The notes beneath the pieces are model-generated. The model saw nothing but the letters and a program-made list of their open reading frames with translations. It was not told the DNA's origin and made no database searches. The position numbers and the translations under genes were made by a program. This document shows, piece after piece, positions 1-10,432 of a DNA stretch of 64,000 nucleotides (the stretch's first letter is position 1; every line of letters starts with the position of its first letter). Source of the DNA: an uncultured Planctomycetota bacterium (GTDB taxonomy: Bacteria; Planctomycetota; Phycisphaerae; UBA1845; UTPLA1); NCBI GenBank assembly GCA_900696465.1, contig CAADGE010000030.1, positions 62,001 to 126,000 on the forward strand, given 5' to 3'.

Positions 1-1112
1 TCGATCCCGAAGGCGTCGAAGGGAATGCCGCTCTGCAAGGCCATCTCGGCGTAGAGCGTGGCGGGAATGGTCTGCGGATCGGCGGCGTAGTAGTCGCTCC
101 AGGGCGGGGTGATGGTGAGGATGGCGGGAATCTTCGGCGATGTCTGCCGTGCCAGACTGGCGGCAAGGCGGGTGAGGTCCATGATCTGTTCGAGGTTGAG
201 CTTGAAGGGGTTCTCGGCGTGCAGGCCGGAGCACACTTCCCATGCGGCGACGTGCGGCGTGAGGGCCTTGAACATCTGCCGCAGATGCTTTGCGGCCGCA
301 TCGCGGAGGCGCTCGAAGTCCCGAGCGCTGCCTTTCCACCATGTCGGGCGATGGGCGGCATCGAACGTCAGCAGGGCACTGGCCCAGAGATTCATCTTTC
401 GATCGCGCACGGCGCGGACCCACGGCTCGATGACGGTAAGCGAGGCCTTGCCTTCCTTCGGTTCAATGTGTCGCCAGCTCATCGGGATGGAGAGAAAATC
501 CAGCCCCTTTGGTATTCGCTGCGGATGTACGGTGACTGGCCCACCAGACGACTTGTATGTCTCGGCGACATCGAGGCGACCGCCGATCGCGCCGGGTGGG
601 GTCTGTCCCATCGCGGCACGTCGGCTGAGGTAACAGTCGGCATGGAGGGCACCGACGGCTTCGCCGGCTCGCAGTGCAGCGGCGAGCGCCTGCTCGGCCA
701 ATGCCGAAGCTCCGGTATCGTCGGCTGCGGTCATGGCGTCGAGAAGCAGGTCGCGGGCCGATTCAACGTCTCGATAGACCGATGCGCCGTCGGGGTAGTC
801 GTAGAGCCCCCAGTCTTCGCGTTTAAGACTGATTCGCATCATCTGACCGCGAGCCAGCTCGACCAGCAGGTTGTAGGGCTCCTTGCGATCCAGCAGACGC
901 GGGGTTTCCAGCAGCACTCTGCCAAAGCCCTTGACCGACCAGAGCACGGCGAGGGACGCGGCGACGCGCGAGCGCGGTTCGCAGATGATCTGGCCGGATT
1001 CGAAACGTAGCTCACCGCGTATGGGCACCCGCTCGCCGCCGAGCAGGTGGGCGTGTGTCAGCTCGAGCTGCTTTGCCGGAGCGCCGTTTTCGAAGACATT
1101 GAAGCGAAGCAT
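1..1112 (-). CDS. GH10-like (endo-1,4-beta-xylanase fold) protein, C-terminus cut by window edge
   Basis: 370 residues are visible; the gene runs off the left edge. It starts at ATG 1112 (MLRFNVFENGAPAK), which matches my memory of the N-terminus of a planctomycete protein group annotated as endo-1,4-beta-xylanase. In-frame ATG 1193 is a less likely alternative. Residues 1-140 form an accessory beta-rich domain. From about residue 200 the sequence follows a GH10 TIM barrel (LDFLSIPMSWRHIEP, then NLWASALLTF). Where GH10 enzymes carry the acid/base glutamate in an NE(P) motif, this protein has WEVCSG (residues 291-296), so catalysis is doubtful. The nucleophile region lies outside the window. 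It lies 154 bp downstream of the dehydrogenase gene on the same strand. The substrate is unknown. Confidence 0.75.
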   Translation of the reverse strand, partial: MLRFNVFENGAPAKQLELTHAHLLGGERVPIRGELRFESGQIICEPRSRVAASLAVLWSVKGFGRVLLETPRLLDRKEPYNLLVELARGQMMRISLKREDWGLYDYPDGASVYRDVESARDLLLDAMTAADDTGASALAEQALAAALRAGEAVGALHADCYLSRRAAMGQTPPGAIGGRLDVAETYKSSGGPVTVHPQRIPKGLDFLSIPMSWRHIEPKEGKASLTVIEPWVRAVRDRKMNLWASALLTFDAAHRPTWWKGSARDFERLRDAAAKHLRQMFKALTPHVAAWEVCSGLHAENPFKLNLEQIMDLTRLAASLARQTSPKIPAILTITPPWSDYYAADPQTIPATLYAEMALQSGIPFDAFGI

Positions 1113-1266
1113 GATCGCGTCGTGTTGTCCGTTCGGGTGGAAATATCGCCCCCGGGCAGGACCGTCGTCCCGATCCGCGGCGTGCGTTTGCATGATAAAG
1201 CGCCGCTGCCGGTCCGCATAGTCGCCCGGAGAAGAAACGACCAGCGTATAGCCCGGCAAATCAACC

Positions 1267-2238
1267 TTATGCAGTGGCGCGCACCGGGTTGGGCGGCTCG
1301 TTTCCGTTCAGGACGGCGATCACATTTCGCGCCGCCATTTTGGCCATCTCGGTCCGGGTGGCCACGGTAGCGGAGCCGATGTGCGGCAGCAGCACGACGT
1401 TTTCGAGTGAGAGCAACTCCGTTGGAATCGACGGTTCGCTCGGGTAGACATCGAGCCCGGCGGCGAAGATGCGACCTTCGGCAAGGGCGCGGATGAGGGC
1501 GTCCTGATCGACCACGGCACCGCGCGCCGTGTTGATGAGGATGGCGTCGCGTTTCATGTGGGCGATGGCGCGTTCGTCGATGAGGTTTCGGGTTTCCTCG
1601 GTGAGCGGAACGTGGAGGGAGACGAAGTCGCTTTGTTCGAGCAGAGTGCTCAGGGGCACGCGCTGAGCGCCGATGGCCTGCATGGCCTGCTTGTCCGAGC
1701 GTGCATGGTAGAAGATTCGCATGTTGAAGCCGGTGGCGCGGCGCGCGACGGCGGTCCCGATGCGTCCGGCCCCGACGATGCCGAGGGTTTTGCCGTGCAC
1801 GTCGGTGCCGAGGAAGTCCATCATCCCCCAACCGCGCCACTGACCAGCTCGAACGACACGCTCGCCTTCGCCGGCACGACGGGCCGCTGCGAGCATCAGC
1901 GTCCACGCCAGGTCGGCGGTGCTTTCGGTCAGCACGTCGGGTGTGTTGGCGATGACGATACCACGTCGGGCTGCGGCGGCCACATCGATGTGATCATATC
2001 CCACGGAGCAGGTGGCGAAGATCCTGCAGCGCGGCGCGGCGGCGGCCAGCAGGGCATCGTCGATGCGGTCGGTCATGTGGCAGATGACGGCATCGTGCCG
2101 TGCAACTTCCTTTCGCAGCTCCTGCGGCTGGAGGGTGCGCGGCTGCGGGTTGGAATGGACCAGCAAACCGGCATCCTGTAACAGGACGATGCCGGGTTCG
2201 GGAATGGAACGGGTAATGAAGACGGATGGTTTGGCCAC
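1267..2238 (-). CDS. D-2-hydroxyacid dehydrogenase (glyoxylate/hydroxypyruvate reductase type)
   Basis: A 323-residue NAD(P)-dependent D-2-hydroxyacid dehydrogenase. It reduces a 2-keto acid such as glyoxylate or hydroxypyruvate, or runs the reverse reaction, in the cytoplasm. The Rossmann motif GIVGAGRIGTAVARR is intact, as are the substrate-loop TCSVGYDHID, the INTARGAVVD segment holding the catalytic Arg, and the C-terminal PHIGSA with the catalytic His. Length and domain order are normal for the family. The start is GTG 2238, with a GGAG element about 9 nt upstream. The exact substrate cannot be read from the sequence; D-glycerate dehydrogenase/glyoxylate reductase is the closest match. 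Confidence 0.92.
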   Translation of the reverse strand: MAKPSVFITRSIPEPGIVLLQDAGLLVHSNPQPRTLQPQELRKEVARHDAVICHMTDRIDDALLAAAAPRCRIFATCSVGYDHIDVAAAARRGIVIANTPDVLTESTADLAWTLMLAAARRAGEGERVVRAGQWRGWGMMDFLGTDVHGKTLGIVGAGRIGTAVARRATGFNMRIFYHARSDKQAMQAIGAQRVPLSTLLEQSDFVSLHVPLTEETRNLIDERAIAHMKRDAILINTARGAVVDQDALIRALAEGRIFAAGLDVYPSEPSIPTELLSLENVVLLPHIGSATVATRTEMAKMAARNVIAVLNGNEPPNPVRATA

Positions 2239-2443
2239 TTCGGCAGCTCCGCAGAATATCGGGAGGGGAAAGCATAGCGAAGACGATCAAGGGGGCAAGC
2301 GCAACCGGTAAGCATGTGTCGCGTCCGCGATTTGCAGTGTACGGACTGGCAAGTCACGCCGATTGCGGGTCTAATCGATGAAGATCAGCATCGACGAGGC
2401 GCTCCGGTCCGCCGACGGAGCGAGGTTCGACGGGCGAGGCGTC

Positions 2444-3358
2444 ATGGAGTTCTTTGACCTCATCACGGGCCTGATTCGCCGGCGCGAGCCGACGGACCTT
2501 GTCGAGCTGCTGCTGATCGGCCTGGCCGTCTATGCGGTGATGCGTTTCTTACGCGGGACGCGCGGGGCGCGGCTGCTCCGGGGTTTCATCTTTCTGCTGG
2601 CGGGCAGTTCACTCGTCGTCTCCCTTGTCGCCAACCTGCTCGATCTCGAGCGTATCAAGCAGATTTATCCGCTCTTTGTCGGAGCCCTGTTTCTGATCGC
2701 GCTGGTGGCTTTTCAACCCGAGCTGCGCAGGGCTCTGATCCGCCTGGGCGCCGCGACGTGGTTCGGACCAAGTGCGCGGGAATTCGATCGAGTGGTGGAC
2801 GAGGCCGTGGAGGCGGTGGCCTACCTGGCGAAGAACAAGATCGGGGCGATCATCGCCTTCGAGCGGGCGACGGAACTCGGCGGACTGATTGAGCCGGCCT
2901 GCAAGCTCGACGCCGAGGTTTCGCGCGAACTGATCTCCACGATTTTCTGGCCGGGCTCGATGCTGCACGACATGGGGATGATCATCTCGCAGGGTCGCAT
3001 CGCCGCGGCGGCGGTTCAGTTTCCGCTCACGGAATCCGAGGAACTCGACCCCACGCTGGGTTCGCGCCATCGCGCCGCATTGGGGCTTTCGCAGGAATCG
3101 GATGCGTTGATCGTCGTGGTGAGCGAGGAGACGGGCATCGTGAGTCTGGTGGAAAACGGCACGATCGAGCGACACCTGACCGCCGAAACGCTCCGTCAAC
3201 TCCTTAAGCAGAAGCTCAGCCGCACCAGCCGGGAGTTCGAGACGAGACCAGAGGCGGAGCTTCGCAAGGACGCCACCTTAACCGGCGAATCGCGTATCGA
3301 GGGACACGCCGCCGTCACGAAGCCCGCCGCGGGCGCGGCCCGCCGGGGGGAGGCGTGA
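2444..3358 (+). CDS. cdaA: Diadenylate cyclase CdaA (DisA_N domain)
   Basis: A membrane-bound diadenylate cyclase making c-di-AMP from two ATP. Three membrane segments (residues about 19-37, 46-64, 74-90) precede the DisA_N domain, which ends in GSRHRAALGLSQ and IVVVSEETG. The RHR motif (208-210) is intact. The DGA motif expected in LHDGAVII is instead LHDMGMII (D176-M177-G178). ATG 2444 is preferred because GGGCGAGG precedes it and CdaA proteins normally begin close to the first membrane helix; in-frame ATG 2378 would add 22 residues without a ribosome site. The stop overlaps the GTG upstream of cdaR, so the two are translationally coupled. glmM, often the third gene of this operon, is absent. 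Confidence 0.9.
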   Translation: MEFFDLITGLIRRREPTDLVELLLIGLAVYAVMRFLRGTRGARLLRGFIFLLAGSSLVVSLVANLLDLERIKQIYPLFVGALFLIALVAFQPELRRALIRLGAATWFGPSAREFDRVVDEAVEAVAYLAKNKIGAIIAFERATELGGLIEPACKLDAEVSRELISTIFWPGSMLHDMGMIISQGRIAAAAVQFPLTESEELDPTLGSRHRAALGLSQESDALIVVVSEETGIVSLVENGTIERHLTAETLRQLLKQKLSRTSREFETRPEAELRKDATLTGESRIEGHAAVTKPAAGAARRGEA

Positions 3359-3360
3359 GC

Positions 3361-4392
3361 ATGTGGGAGAAATTCAAGAGCGGCGCGGTCGTCGTCTTCA
3401 TCACGCTGATGATCTGGGTAGCGGCGGACCAGAACGTGCGCGAAGACATGTCCTTCAAGTTACAGGTGCGACTGACAAGCGGCGATCCGGACCTGTTCGC
3501 CATGATCGCCGAACTCCCGCACCAGACGACGCTCTCGGTTACGCTCAATGCCCGCCGACGCCGGCTCCGCGAGTTTGATGAGCTGGTCAACTCACGGCCG
3601 GTGTTTGAGGCCGTGATCGGTCGCAACGAATCCACGAGTTCGCAACCTCGGCTGATGTCGACGCGAGAGCTGCTCTCGAAGATTCCGGAGATCGATCAGT
3701 TCGGCACCGGCTATATCTCGTCGGTGGAGCCGACCGACGTGAAGGTGATCATCGACACCTACGAAACCGTCGGCGATGTGCGTGTCGAACCGATCTATGG
3801 TGACTTGAAGGTCACGGCGTCACCCTCGCCGGCGCGGGTTGCCGTCCGGCTGCCGGGTTTTCTGGCAGAACGGTTGCGGCAGAATCCGGTGGCCGTCGCT
3901 GAGGCCGAGCCGAGGATCCGTGCCGCCAGCCGTCCCGACGGAAGCTTCAACGTTCTTGTGCCGCTGACGATCCCCGCCCTCAAGAACGCACCGCCGAGCG
4001 CCGGCATCAAGCTGCTTCCGGCGCCGGAGGTGACGATCGCCGGACAGATCGAGTCGCTCACGGCCACAAAGCGCAAGGGACCGATTCAGATCACCTGGTC
4101 GATTCCCGACCACGTGCAGCGGGAGTATCGCATCGTGGTCGCGCCGGATTCGAACTTTCGGCCGGACATCGACGTGACCGGTCCGCGGGACCTGCTCGAT
4201 CAGCTAGATCCTCGCGAGATTCGTGCGTTTGTCGATGTCTATGCGGCCGATGCGGAGAAGCCGGGGACGCCGATCCGTCGACAAGTGCAGTTCGTGCTGC
4301 CCGCGGGTTTCAGTCTGGCGCCCGGACAGAGTTACGAACTGATCTTTCAACTCGAGCCGCTGGGAGACGAGCCGGCAGAGGAGCCGGATTAG
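3361..4392 (+). CDS. cdaR: CdaA regulatory protein CdaR (YbbR-domain protein)
   Basis: A 343-residue protein with one N-terminal membrane anchor (VVVFITLMIWVAA), then YbbR-type repeats facing the periplasm. In known systems CdaR binds CdaA and tunes c-di-AMP synthesis. YbbR features seen are LPGFLAERLRQNPVAV and repeated segments of the VDVTGP type. ATG 3361 is chosen because GGGGGGAGG ends 7 nt before it; GTG 3355, which overlaps the cdaA stop, is possible but too close to that site. The cdaA-cdaR order matches the classical operon. Sequence similarity to characterised CdaR proteins is low, as is usual for this family, so the call leans on architecture and context. Confidence 0.85.
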   Translation: MWEKFKSGAVVVFITLMIWVAADQNVREDMSFKLQVRLTSGDPDLFAMIAELPHQTTLSVTLNARRRRLREFDELVNSRPVFEAVIGRNESTSSQPRLMSTRELLSKIPEIDQFGTGYISSVEPTDVKVIIDTYETVGDVRVEPIYGDLKVTASPSPARVAVRLPGFLAERLRQNPVAVAEAEPRIRAASRPDGSFNVLVPLTIPALKNAPPSAGIKLLPAPEVTIAGQIESLTATKRKGPIQITWSIPDHVQREYRIVVAPDSNFRPDIDVTGPRDLLDQLDPREIRAFVDVYAADAEKPGTPIRRQVQFVLPAGFSLAPGQSYELIFQLEPLGDEPAEEPD

Positions 4393-4618
4393 TTCGGCCG
4401 CATGACGCAAGGTTCGATTTGTCGAGCGGTTACGGACGTATCGCTGACGAGCTTATACAACAAACCGATGAACGTGCTATACTGGAGTCGGCGGGCGCGC
4501 CGCGACGGCGCTTTCCGGAAGTGGGAACAGGTAATCAAACATCCTGATAGTAACGTGCAGCGCGTCCGCCACTTCTTCCACTTCCTTTCGCAACGCTCCA
4601 ACTAATCGAGATCGACGT
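4393..4618. other. Intergenic region after cdaR, no clear gene
   Basis: Between the cdaR stop and the small membrane zinc-ribbon gene I see no convincing gene or hairpin. A TATACT hexamer occurs near 4479, but there is no matching -35 element at normal spacing. Confidence 0.4.
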
Positions 4619-4621
4619 GTG

Positions 4622-4783
4622 ATGGTGCTGTTGCTCACGGCCGCGGCGATTCTCATCGTGCTCGGGTGGCTGCTCTGGCAAAGGCGGACACGCACAAGTA
4701 ATCCACCGCGCTGTCCGCATTGTGGCGCGATGCTTCAAAGCGGGCTGGCCGTTCGCTGTTCTGCGTGCGGCGAACAATTCTGA
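4622..4783 (+). CDS. Small membrane-anchored zinc-ribbon protein (53 aa)
   Basis: A short gene of 53 residues. The N-terminus is one hydrophobic helix (VLLLTAAAILIVLGWLLW, residues 2-19). A basic stop-transfer stretch (QRRTRT) follows, then a treble-clef/zinc-ribbon pair CPHCGAML and CSACGEQF at the C-terminus. That is the plan of a membrane-tethered zinc-ribbon, with the ribbon probably cytoplasmic by the positive-inside rule. GTG 4619 directly before the ATG is an alternative start. No strong ribosome site is visible. It sits alone between cdaR and thyA. The function is unknown; the perfectly spaced CxxC pairs and TM helix make chance unlikely. Confidence 0.65.
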   Translation: MVLLLTAAAILIVLGWLLWQRRTRTSNPPRCPHCGAMLQSGLAVRCSACGEQF

Positions 4784-4970
4784 TTGAAATCGGAAGTTGC
4801 AACTGCCACGATCGAAGGGAGGCCTGCGATTTCACAGCGCGATCTCACAACGGTGATAGACACAACAAATCTGCGGCTTCCCGCGCAATTCGAAGCACTT
4901 TAGACTGTGCAACACCGGAGCGGCGCGGGCCATGCCGATGACCGTGTCGGACTGCTTATGGAGGAGCATC
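4784..4970. other. Upstream region of thyA
   Basis: No gene is visible. It contains the ribosome site GGAGGAG (about 4961-4967) for thyA. A 12-base string CTGCGGCTTCCC at 4871-4882 recurs in the same orientation just after thyA (5877-5888). Confidence 0.4.
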
Positions 4971-5810
4971 ATGCAGGTTTATCATGATCTGGTACGCAAA
5001 GTCCTGGCCGAAGGTGTACGCAAACCGTCGCGGACCGGCGTCGATACGATCAGTCTTTTCTCGGCGCACTACCAGGTGAATCTGGCCGACGGCTTCCCGC
5101 TGCTGACGACGAAGAAGATGCAATGGCCCTCCCTGCTGCGGGAGCTGCTGTGGTATCTCTCCGGCGAGAATCACATCCGCAATCTGCGTGAATACACGAA
5201 AATCTGGGACGACTGGGCCGACGAGGACGGCAATCTGGACACGGCCTACGGTTATTACTGGCGGCACTTCCCGAGCGCGACGAAGGATGAGCACGGCCGC
5301 TGGCAGGTGCGCGAGGTCGATCAGATCCGCCACGTCATCGAGACGCTGCGGCGCGATCCGAACAGCCGCCGCCTCGTCGTGTCGGCGTGGGAACCGGGCA
5401 ACGCAATTTCCAGCAGACTGCCGCCGTGCCATTACACGTTCGCGTTCCACGTGGCGAATCGACGGCTGAACTGCCATCTCTGCCAGCGCAGCGGCGACAT
5501 CGCGCTGGGCATTCCTTTCAACATGGCCGCCTACGCGGCGCTGACGCAGATGATCGCGCAGGAAGTCGGGCTGGAGGCGGGCCTCTTCGGGCACACGATC
5601 GTCGATGCACACATTTACTGCGCCGATCCCGACAGTCCCATGGCCGAGTATGACCACATGGCCGGCCTGAAGGAGCAGCTCAAGCGAGAGCCGCTGCCGC
5701 TGCCGCGACTGGAGATCGCCCGAAAACCGTTCGAGGAGCTTCGCTACGAGGACTTCGAACTGGTCGGATACCAGCATCACGATGCGATCAGGTTCAAGGT
5801 CGCGGTGTGA
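4971..5810 (+). CDS. thyA: Thymidylate synthase ThyA
   Basis: A 279-residue thymidylate synthase: dUMP + 5,10-methylene-THF gives dTMP + dihydrofolate. The phosphate-binding Arg (SRTGVDT, R21) and the RRLVVSAW segment are seen. The active-site Cys153 is in LPPCHYTF, and the CQRSGDIALGIPFNMA block and HIYCAD follow. ATG 4971 is used because GGAGGAG lies 3-9 nt upstream and the product then starts like other ThyA proteins; the frame is open further upstream from 4932. Dihydrofolate reductase, its usual partner, is not adjacent. The gene is alone, with panB 281 bp downstream. Confidence 0.97.
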   Translation: MQVYHDLVRKVLAEGVRKPSRTGVDTISLFSAHYQVNLADGFPLLTTKKMQWPSLLRELLWYLSGENHIRNLREYTKIWDDWADEDGNLDTAYGYYWRHFPSATKDEHGRWQVREVDQIRHVIETLRRDPNSRRLVVSAWEPGNAISSRLPPCHYTFAFHVANRRLNCHLCQRSGDIALGIPFNMAAYAALTQMIAQEVGLEAGLFGHTIVDAHIYCADPDSPMAEYDHMAGLKEQLKREPLPLPRLEIARKPFEELRYEDFELVGYQHHDAIRFKVAV

Positions 5811-6091
5811 GCAATGCTACAGCTGTGGTGCATAAGCGAGATGCCTGTGCCAGATCAGGGATCCCACACGGGCAACCTGCGGCTTCCCATGCCACCCAGT
5901 GAATGCACTTCCACACGAGTTATGTTCGGTTTCCCATTCCACCCCTCGAACGCATCACCGCACTGATTACGTGCAGTTACCTATACAAGCTGCAAATGGT
6001 CTGTCTGACGCCCTTGCCTCCCTGCGTGGTCCGGCAGCCACGAACCGGGGGTCAGCTTGAAGCGGTACGCAGGCCCGCCTACCTTATTGGC

Positions 6092-6949
6092 ATGGCGGAT
6101 CGCGAAAAAATCACACTGGCGACGCTTCGCGGGCGTAAGAAGTCCCGTACGCCGATCTCCATGCTGACCGCGTACGACTTCCCCACGGCACAGATCGAGC
6201 AGGAAGCCGGCATCGACTGCATCCTCGTCGGCGACTCCGCGGCGCAGGTCGTACTCGGCCACGGCAGCACACTCCAGGCGACGATGGACTACATGATCGC
6301 CATCAGCTCCGCGGTTCGCCGAGGCGCTCCGTCGGTGTTTCTCGTCGGCGATATGCCTTACCTCTCGTTTCACGTCAACACGGAAGAGGCGATTCGCAAC
6401 GCCGGTCGCTTCATGGCGGAAGCGGGCTGCGACTGCGTCAAAATCGAGGGCGATCATCGGATCGCAGATACCGTCCGCGCGCTGACTGCGGCGACGATCC
6501 CGGTGATGGTTCACCTGGGACTGCGGCCGCAGGCGGTGCATCAGTTCGGCGGCTACCGTGCACAGGGTCGCGACGCTGCATCCGCACAGCGACTGATCGA
6601 TGATGCCCGGCGGATGGAAGATGCCGGGGCGTGTGCTCTGCTGCTGGAAGCGGTTCCGCCGGAACCGGCGAAGATCATCACCGAGTCGACGGAACTTCCG
6701 GTCATCGGCTGCGGCGCGGGTCCGCATTGCGACGGCCAGGTGGTTGTACTGCACGACATGCTCGGGCTTACCGCCGGGCCGCTTCCCCGCTTTGTGAAGC
6801 GCTATGGGGAGATCCGCAATCGGATGACGGAGGCCGTTCGGTCGTATCTGACCGAGGTCGTCGAACGCCGATACCCCGGCGCGGAGCATTGCTACCAGAT
6901 GGAGCCGGGCGAGGCGGAAAAGCTTCGTGGTTCTTCGCGCGGGCAGTAG
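6092..6949 (+). CDS. panB: 3-methyl-2-oxobutanoate hydroxymethyltransferase PanB
   Basis: A 285-residue ketopantoate hydroxymethyltransferase, the first committed step of pantothenate/CoA synthesis, using 5,10-methylene-THF. Family motifs occur in order: MLTAYDFPTAQ, LVGDSAAQVVLGH (metal-binding Asp), VGDMPYLSF, VKIEGD (metal-binding Glu), HLGLRPQAVHQFGGY, LLLEAVP and VIGCGAGPHCDGQVVVLHD. ATG 6092 gives the normal length; the frame is open upstream to 5903 but that part is not PanB-like. No good ribosome site precedes 6092. panC and panD are not adjacent. PanB and ThyA share the same folate cofactor, which may or may not explain their proximity. Confidence 0.95.
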   Translation: MADREKITLATLRGRKKSRTPISMLTAYDFPTAQIEQEAGIDCILVGDSAAQVVLGHGSTLQATMDYMIAISSAVRRGAPSVFLVGDMPYLSFHVNTEEAIRNAGRFMAEAGCDCVKIEGDHRIADTVRALTAATIPVMVHLGLRPQAVHQFGGYRAQGRDAASAQRLIDDARRMEDAGACALLLEAVPPEPAKIITESTELPVIGCGAGPHCDGQVVVLHDMLGLTAGPLPRFVKRYGEIRNRMTEAVRSYLTEVVERRYPGAEHCYQMEPGEAEKLRGSSRGQ

Positions 6950-7141
6950 CCCCAGGCGAGAAAAAGCGACCAGCGATGGTTGGCATGTCGATTGGCAGAT
7001 CCGTGAATCAGTCAGCCCTTGCGGTTATAATGCGACGCGACGATGCGACAGGCAGCTCTGCCGTATTGCAGTCGTCGATCCCATTCTCGTCGGCGAACGC
7101 CGGATGCCTGCGGATGGGTGGAGTCCTTTGAGGAGTTCACC

Positions 7142-7540
7142 GTGAAGAAGGGCAAGACCATCAGCTACGCGGTGATCGTGACCGCTTTTGCGGCCGCCTT
7201 TGTCGCAGCGTTCTCACGAAATCGCACACCTGAGCCGGCCCTCGCGCCAAATGCGCGGCCGATCGTCTGTCTGTGCACGCAGTGCAACCATCATCTTGAG
7301 ATGAGCTATGCTGACTACACGGCGGCCATCGGTCAGGCGGAATCCGCGTCGAAACCGAGCGGCGGCCGGGTGTCGGTCGAGCAAACCTCGGGTGCCACGC
7401 CCTCGGCCCTGAAATGTCCTTCGTGCGGCGCAGGGCCGATGGTGTCCGCCGGTCATTGCGATCGGCATGACGTGTACTATCCGAACCGCAAGCCCGACGG
7501 GAGCGTGGGTCGCTGCCCGCAGTGTCCGGTTCCATCGTAA
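7142..7540 (+). CDS. Membrane-anchored protein with several Cys pairs (probable zinc-binding)
   Basis: A 132-residue protein of unknown function. GTG 7142 has GAGGAG about 8 nt upstream. An N-terminal membrane helix (YAVIVTAFAAAFVAAF) is followed by a soluble part with metal-ligand pairs CLCTQCNHH, CPSCGAGP, CDRHD and a final CPQC. The spacing suggests two zinc-ribbon half-sites. It ends just before the prepilin gene (stop 7540, prepilin start 7555), so the two are probably co-transcribed, and a link to pilus or secretion assembly is possible but unproven. A TATAAT hexamer lies at 7026-7031. Confidence 0.75.
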   Translation: MKKGKTISYAVIVTAFAAAFVAAFSRNRTPEPALAPNARPIVCLCTQCNHHLEMSYADYTAAIGQAESASKPSGGRVSVEQTSGATPSALKCPSCGAGPMVSAGHCDRHDVYYPNRKPDGSVGRCPQCPVPS

Positions 7541-7554
7541 AGCGAGGTGTCGTC

Positions 7555-8400
7555 ATGCGGCGTCCGGCCTTTACGCTGATCGAGCTTCTGCTGGTGATCG
7601 CGATCATCGCGATTCTTCTGTCAATTCTGCTGCCGGCGCTGAGCGCCGCAAAGGAGGCGGCAAACGTCGCCTATTGCACGGCCAATCTCGGCTCGCTGGC
7701 CAAAACGGCATCGATGTATATGGACGACGAAGGTAAGCGAACCCAGCCGTGGTACCTTCGGACGACCGGCATGACGCCCTCGCCGAGTTACTATTCGGAA
7801 TACGTGTATGGCGGCTACCGGCACACGGTGGACAACCCCGACTATCCGAATTCCGATACGATGATCGTGCCCACGCGTCTGCGGCCCTACAACAAGTACC
7901 TCGCTCCCGGGGTGGACGGTCGCGACCCGATCCGGTCGTACATCTGTCCGTCGGACAAGACGTGGAAGACGCCTCTCGTCGGTCAATCCTCAAACGCCAA
8001 CGCCCCGCCGGACGCGTACTGTTCGTGGCAGGTCAACGGAAACAGCTACTCGATCAACTGGTACTGGGTGAACGGCCCCCCGTGGGAAGGGCATCCTTCC
8101 TGGTACCGGCTGGATTCGATGAGCATCGCCGGCGAGCAGATGCTGCAAAGGAAGATCGGCGCGGAGGCGGCAAAGTTCGCGATGTTCTGCGAGTCGAAGA
8201 TGAATGCCTACATGTACGACGCGCGACCGGCCAATGGTTATTTCGGCGTGTCGGCCATCCAGGAGCTTGGCGTCGGCTGGCATCGCAAGTTCTCGACGTA
8301 CGCGATGGGCTTTCTGGACGGTCACGCGGAGTATCGTTACGTCGATACGCGGTACACCGGCGACAGCGGATTCGACGTCTGGCCGACGGTTCGTTATTGA
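7555..8400 (+). CDS. Type II secretion/type IV pilin-like prepilin
   Basis: A 281-residue prepilin-like protein. The leader is very short (MRRPA), followed by FTLIELLLVIAIIAILLSILLPAL, a class III prepilin cleavage site with the conserved Glu5 and hydrophobic alpha-helix. The body is of the planctomycete pseudopilin type: NLGSLAKTASMYMDDEG after the helix, then a globular domain ending near FLDGHAEYRYVD, the H-x-DG-like tail block. ATG 7555 gives a canonical short leader, with GCGAGG upstream. Such proteins are numerous in planctomycetes and most have no assigned pilus or secretion system. It follows the zinc-binding membrane protein with a 14-bp gap. Confidence 0.9.
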   Translation: MRRPAFTLIELLLVIAIIAILLSILLPALSAAKEAANVAYCTANLGSLAKTASMYMDDEGKRTQPWYLRTTGMTPSPSYYSEYVYGGYRHTVDNPDYPNSDTMIVPTRLRPYNKYLAPGVDGRDPIRSYICPSDKTWKTPLVGQSSNANAPPDAYCSWQVNGNSYSINWYWVNGPPWEGHPSWYRLDSMSIAGEQMLQRKIGAEAAKFAMFCESKMNAYMYDARPANGYFGVSAIQELGVGWHRKFSTYAMGFLDGHAEYRYVDTRYTGDSGFDVWPTVRY

Positions 8401-8459
8401 TGAGCGCGAGCACCCCCGGCGCTTTCGACGCATCGGCTGCTTTCCCTTAAACTCCCCGT

Positions 8460-10304
<1,845 letters not shown>

Positions 10305-10432
10305 GGCGGGTTTACTCTGCGATGCTTCCATCCTGTGAAAAAGCGGCAACTTAGGAAGAACTCACAGACACGTCCGTGCGTCCTCTTCGATAGATAACTG
10401 GCGTGCAGGCAATCGCCAGCTGCCAGAGTAAC

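Noticed and set aside
4402-4605. 67-codon open frame after cdaR
   Set aside because: No ribosome site, no domain, and composition unlike coding; the nearby 53-aa zinc-ribbon frame explains the region better.
4956-5780. 274-codon minus-strand frame over thyA
   Set aside because: Thymidylate synthase motifs are on the plus strand; the antisense frame is a shadow.
7026-7031. TATAAT before the membrane zinc-binding gene as a full promoter
   Set aside because: No -35-like hexamer occurs at 16-19 bp upstream; only the -10 is seen.
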